From the NCBI GenBank assembly GCA_009777095.1, contig WRMN01000005.1:1-64000 (forward strand): a stretch of 64,000 nt of DNA, written 5' to 3'. This stretch comes from Bacteroidales bacterium. Lineage in GTDB: Bacteria; Bacteroidota; Bacteroidia; Bacteroidales; UBA932. How positions within the stretch are numbered: position 1 is the stretch's first letter; every line of letters starts with the position of its first letter. Shown one piece after another: positions 63,836 to 64,000 of this stretch. The notes beneath the pieces are model-generated. The model saw only the letters and a list, made by a program, of their open reading frames with translations, was not told the DNA's origin and made no database searches. Both the position numbers and the translations under genes were made by a program.

Positions 63836-64000
63836 ATGAAATTTTTTAAAATCTTAAAAAAAATAAGTAATGTGCTATTTATACCTACATTAATTGGAGC
63901 AGTTTGCTTATTGATATTTAAAGGTGAGTTAAATACTCTTAAATATGCACAAACAATACGATACTTATTCGTTGTCGTATGCATCATTACTTTAATCGGA
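63836..64000 (+). CDS. Second copy of the small membrane immunity-like protein (partial, runs off the window)
   Basis: The 55 codons visible (MKFFKILKKISNVLFIPTLI, then FKGELNTLKYAQTIRYL) are clearly related to the protein at 63335-63535 (shared IP-I-G, FK, LNTLKYAQ, R-L-V) but diverged. It is preceded by the same junction sequence. The frame is still open at 64000. Probably a diverged orphan immunity gene retained after loss of its own toxin tail. Confidence 0.8.
   Translation, partial: MKFFKILKKISNVLFIPTLIGAVCLLIFKGELNTLKYAQTIRYLFVVVCIITLIG

Overview
This is chromosomal DNA of a Bacteroidota (Bacteroidales-like) bacterium. The evidence is: TAnnTTTG '-7' promoter boxes with upstream TTG-type '-33' boxes before many genes; an ATP synthase operon in the order atpD-atpC-(membrane protein)-atpB-E-F-H-A-G; families largely confined to this phylum (DUF4837, DUF4293, DUF5362-like, GH3, secreted TldD/PmbA pairs); a type IX secretion type-B C-terminal domain; and secreted RHS/YD-repeat proteins. 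The species cannot be named from the sequence.

Positions 1-49.1 kb are mostly core genome in short operons. In order: a partial thioredoxin-fold protein with an EPEPIV repeat tail, folE, a KamA-family radical SAM enzyme, cmk, a sigma-54 activator without a DNA-binding domain, era and an rluB/rsuA-type pseudouridine synthase whose N-terminus is built from 123-bp repeats. Next come a MacB-type permease, a TlpA-like protein beside a decayed DUF1573 lipoprotein gene, a secreted TldD/TldE-like pair, tRNA-Gln(CTG) abutting a LOG gene, a lone sdhC, DUF4837, rseP, dxr and an M23 peptidase. The complete F1Fo ATP synthase operon follows (20.9-28.2 kb). After it lie pyrE, a Nudix hydrolase, a large transglutaminase-like lipoprotein, cutC, yebC, a TPR protein, divergent recF, and dusB. 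dusB runs tail to tail into a 2933-residue surface protein with 22 near-identical 86-residue Ig-like repeats and a T9SS type-B sorting domain. A GH3-family protein closes this part.

Positions 49.4-64 kb are an accessory polymorphic-toxin island. Two consecutive secreted RHS genes end in a C-terminal domain that I read as a caspase-like (clan CD) peptidase toxin, followed by a small lipoprotein, the likely immunity protein. A 970-bp GC-rich, hairpin-rich non-coding stretch leads into a compact module: a divergent XRE regulator, a P-loop ATPase and two overlapping tyrosine recombinases, the first lacking catalytic residues and the second canonical. Beyond its terminator is an orphan RHS C-terminal cassette. 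Its 5' part repeats 110 bp of the full-length RHS gene at 96% identity, and its unrelated tail carries a poly-Q stretch. The small membrane-protein gene after it is repeated 501 bp further on, together with a dead copy of the toxin tail. The layout fits a toxin locus that swaps C-terminal cassettes and accumulates orphan immunity genes, with a recombinase module lodged in the middle.

Short interspersed repeats link the regions. One family (core tcattgcgaggtacgaag) lies inside rluB, at the 3' end of cutC and in the 57-58 kb stretch. A 32-nt identical repeat lies both at the atpA stop codon and in frame inside the large RHS gene.
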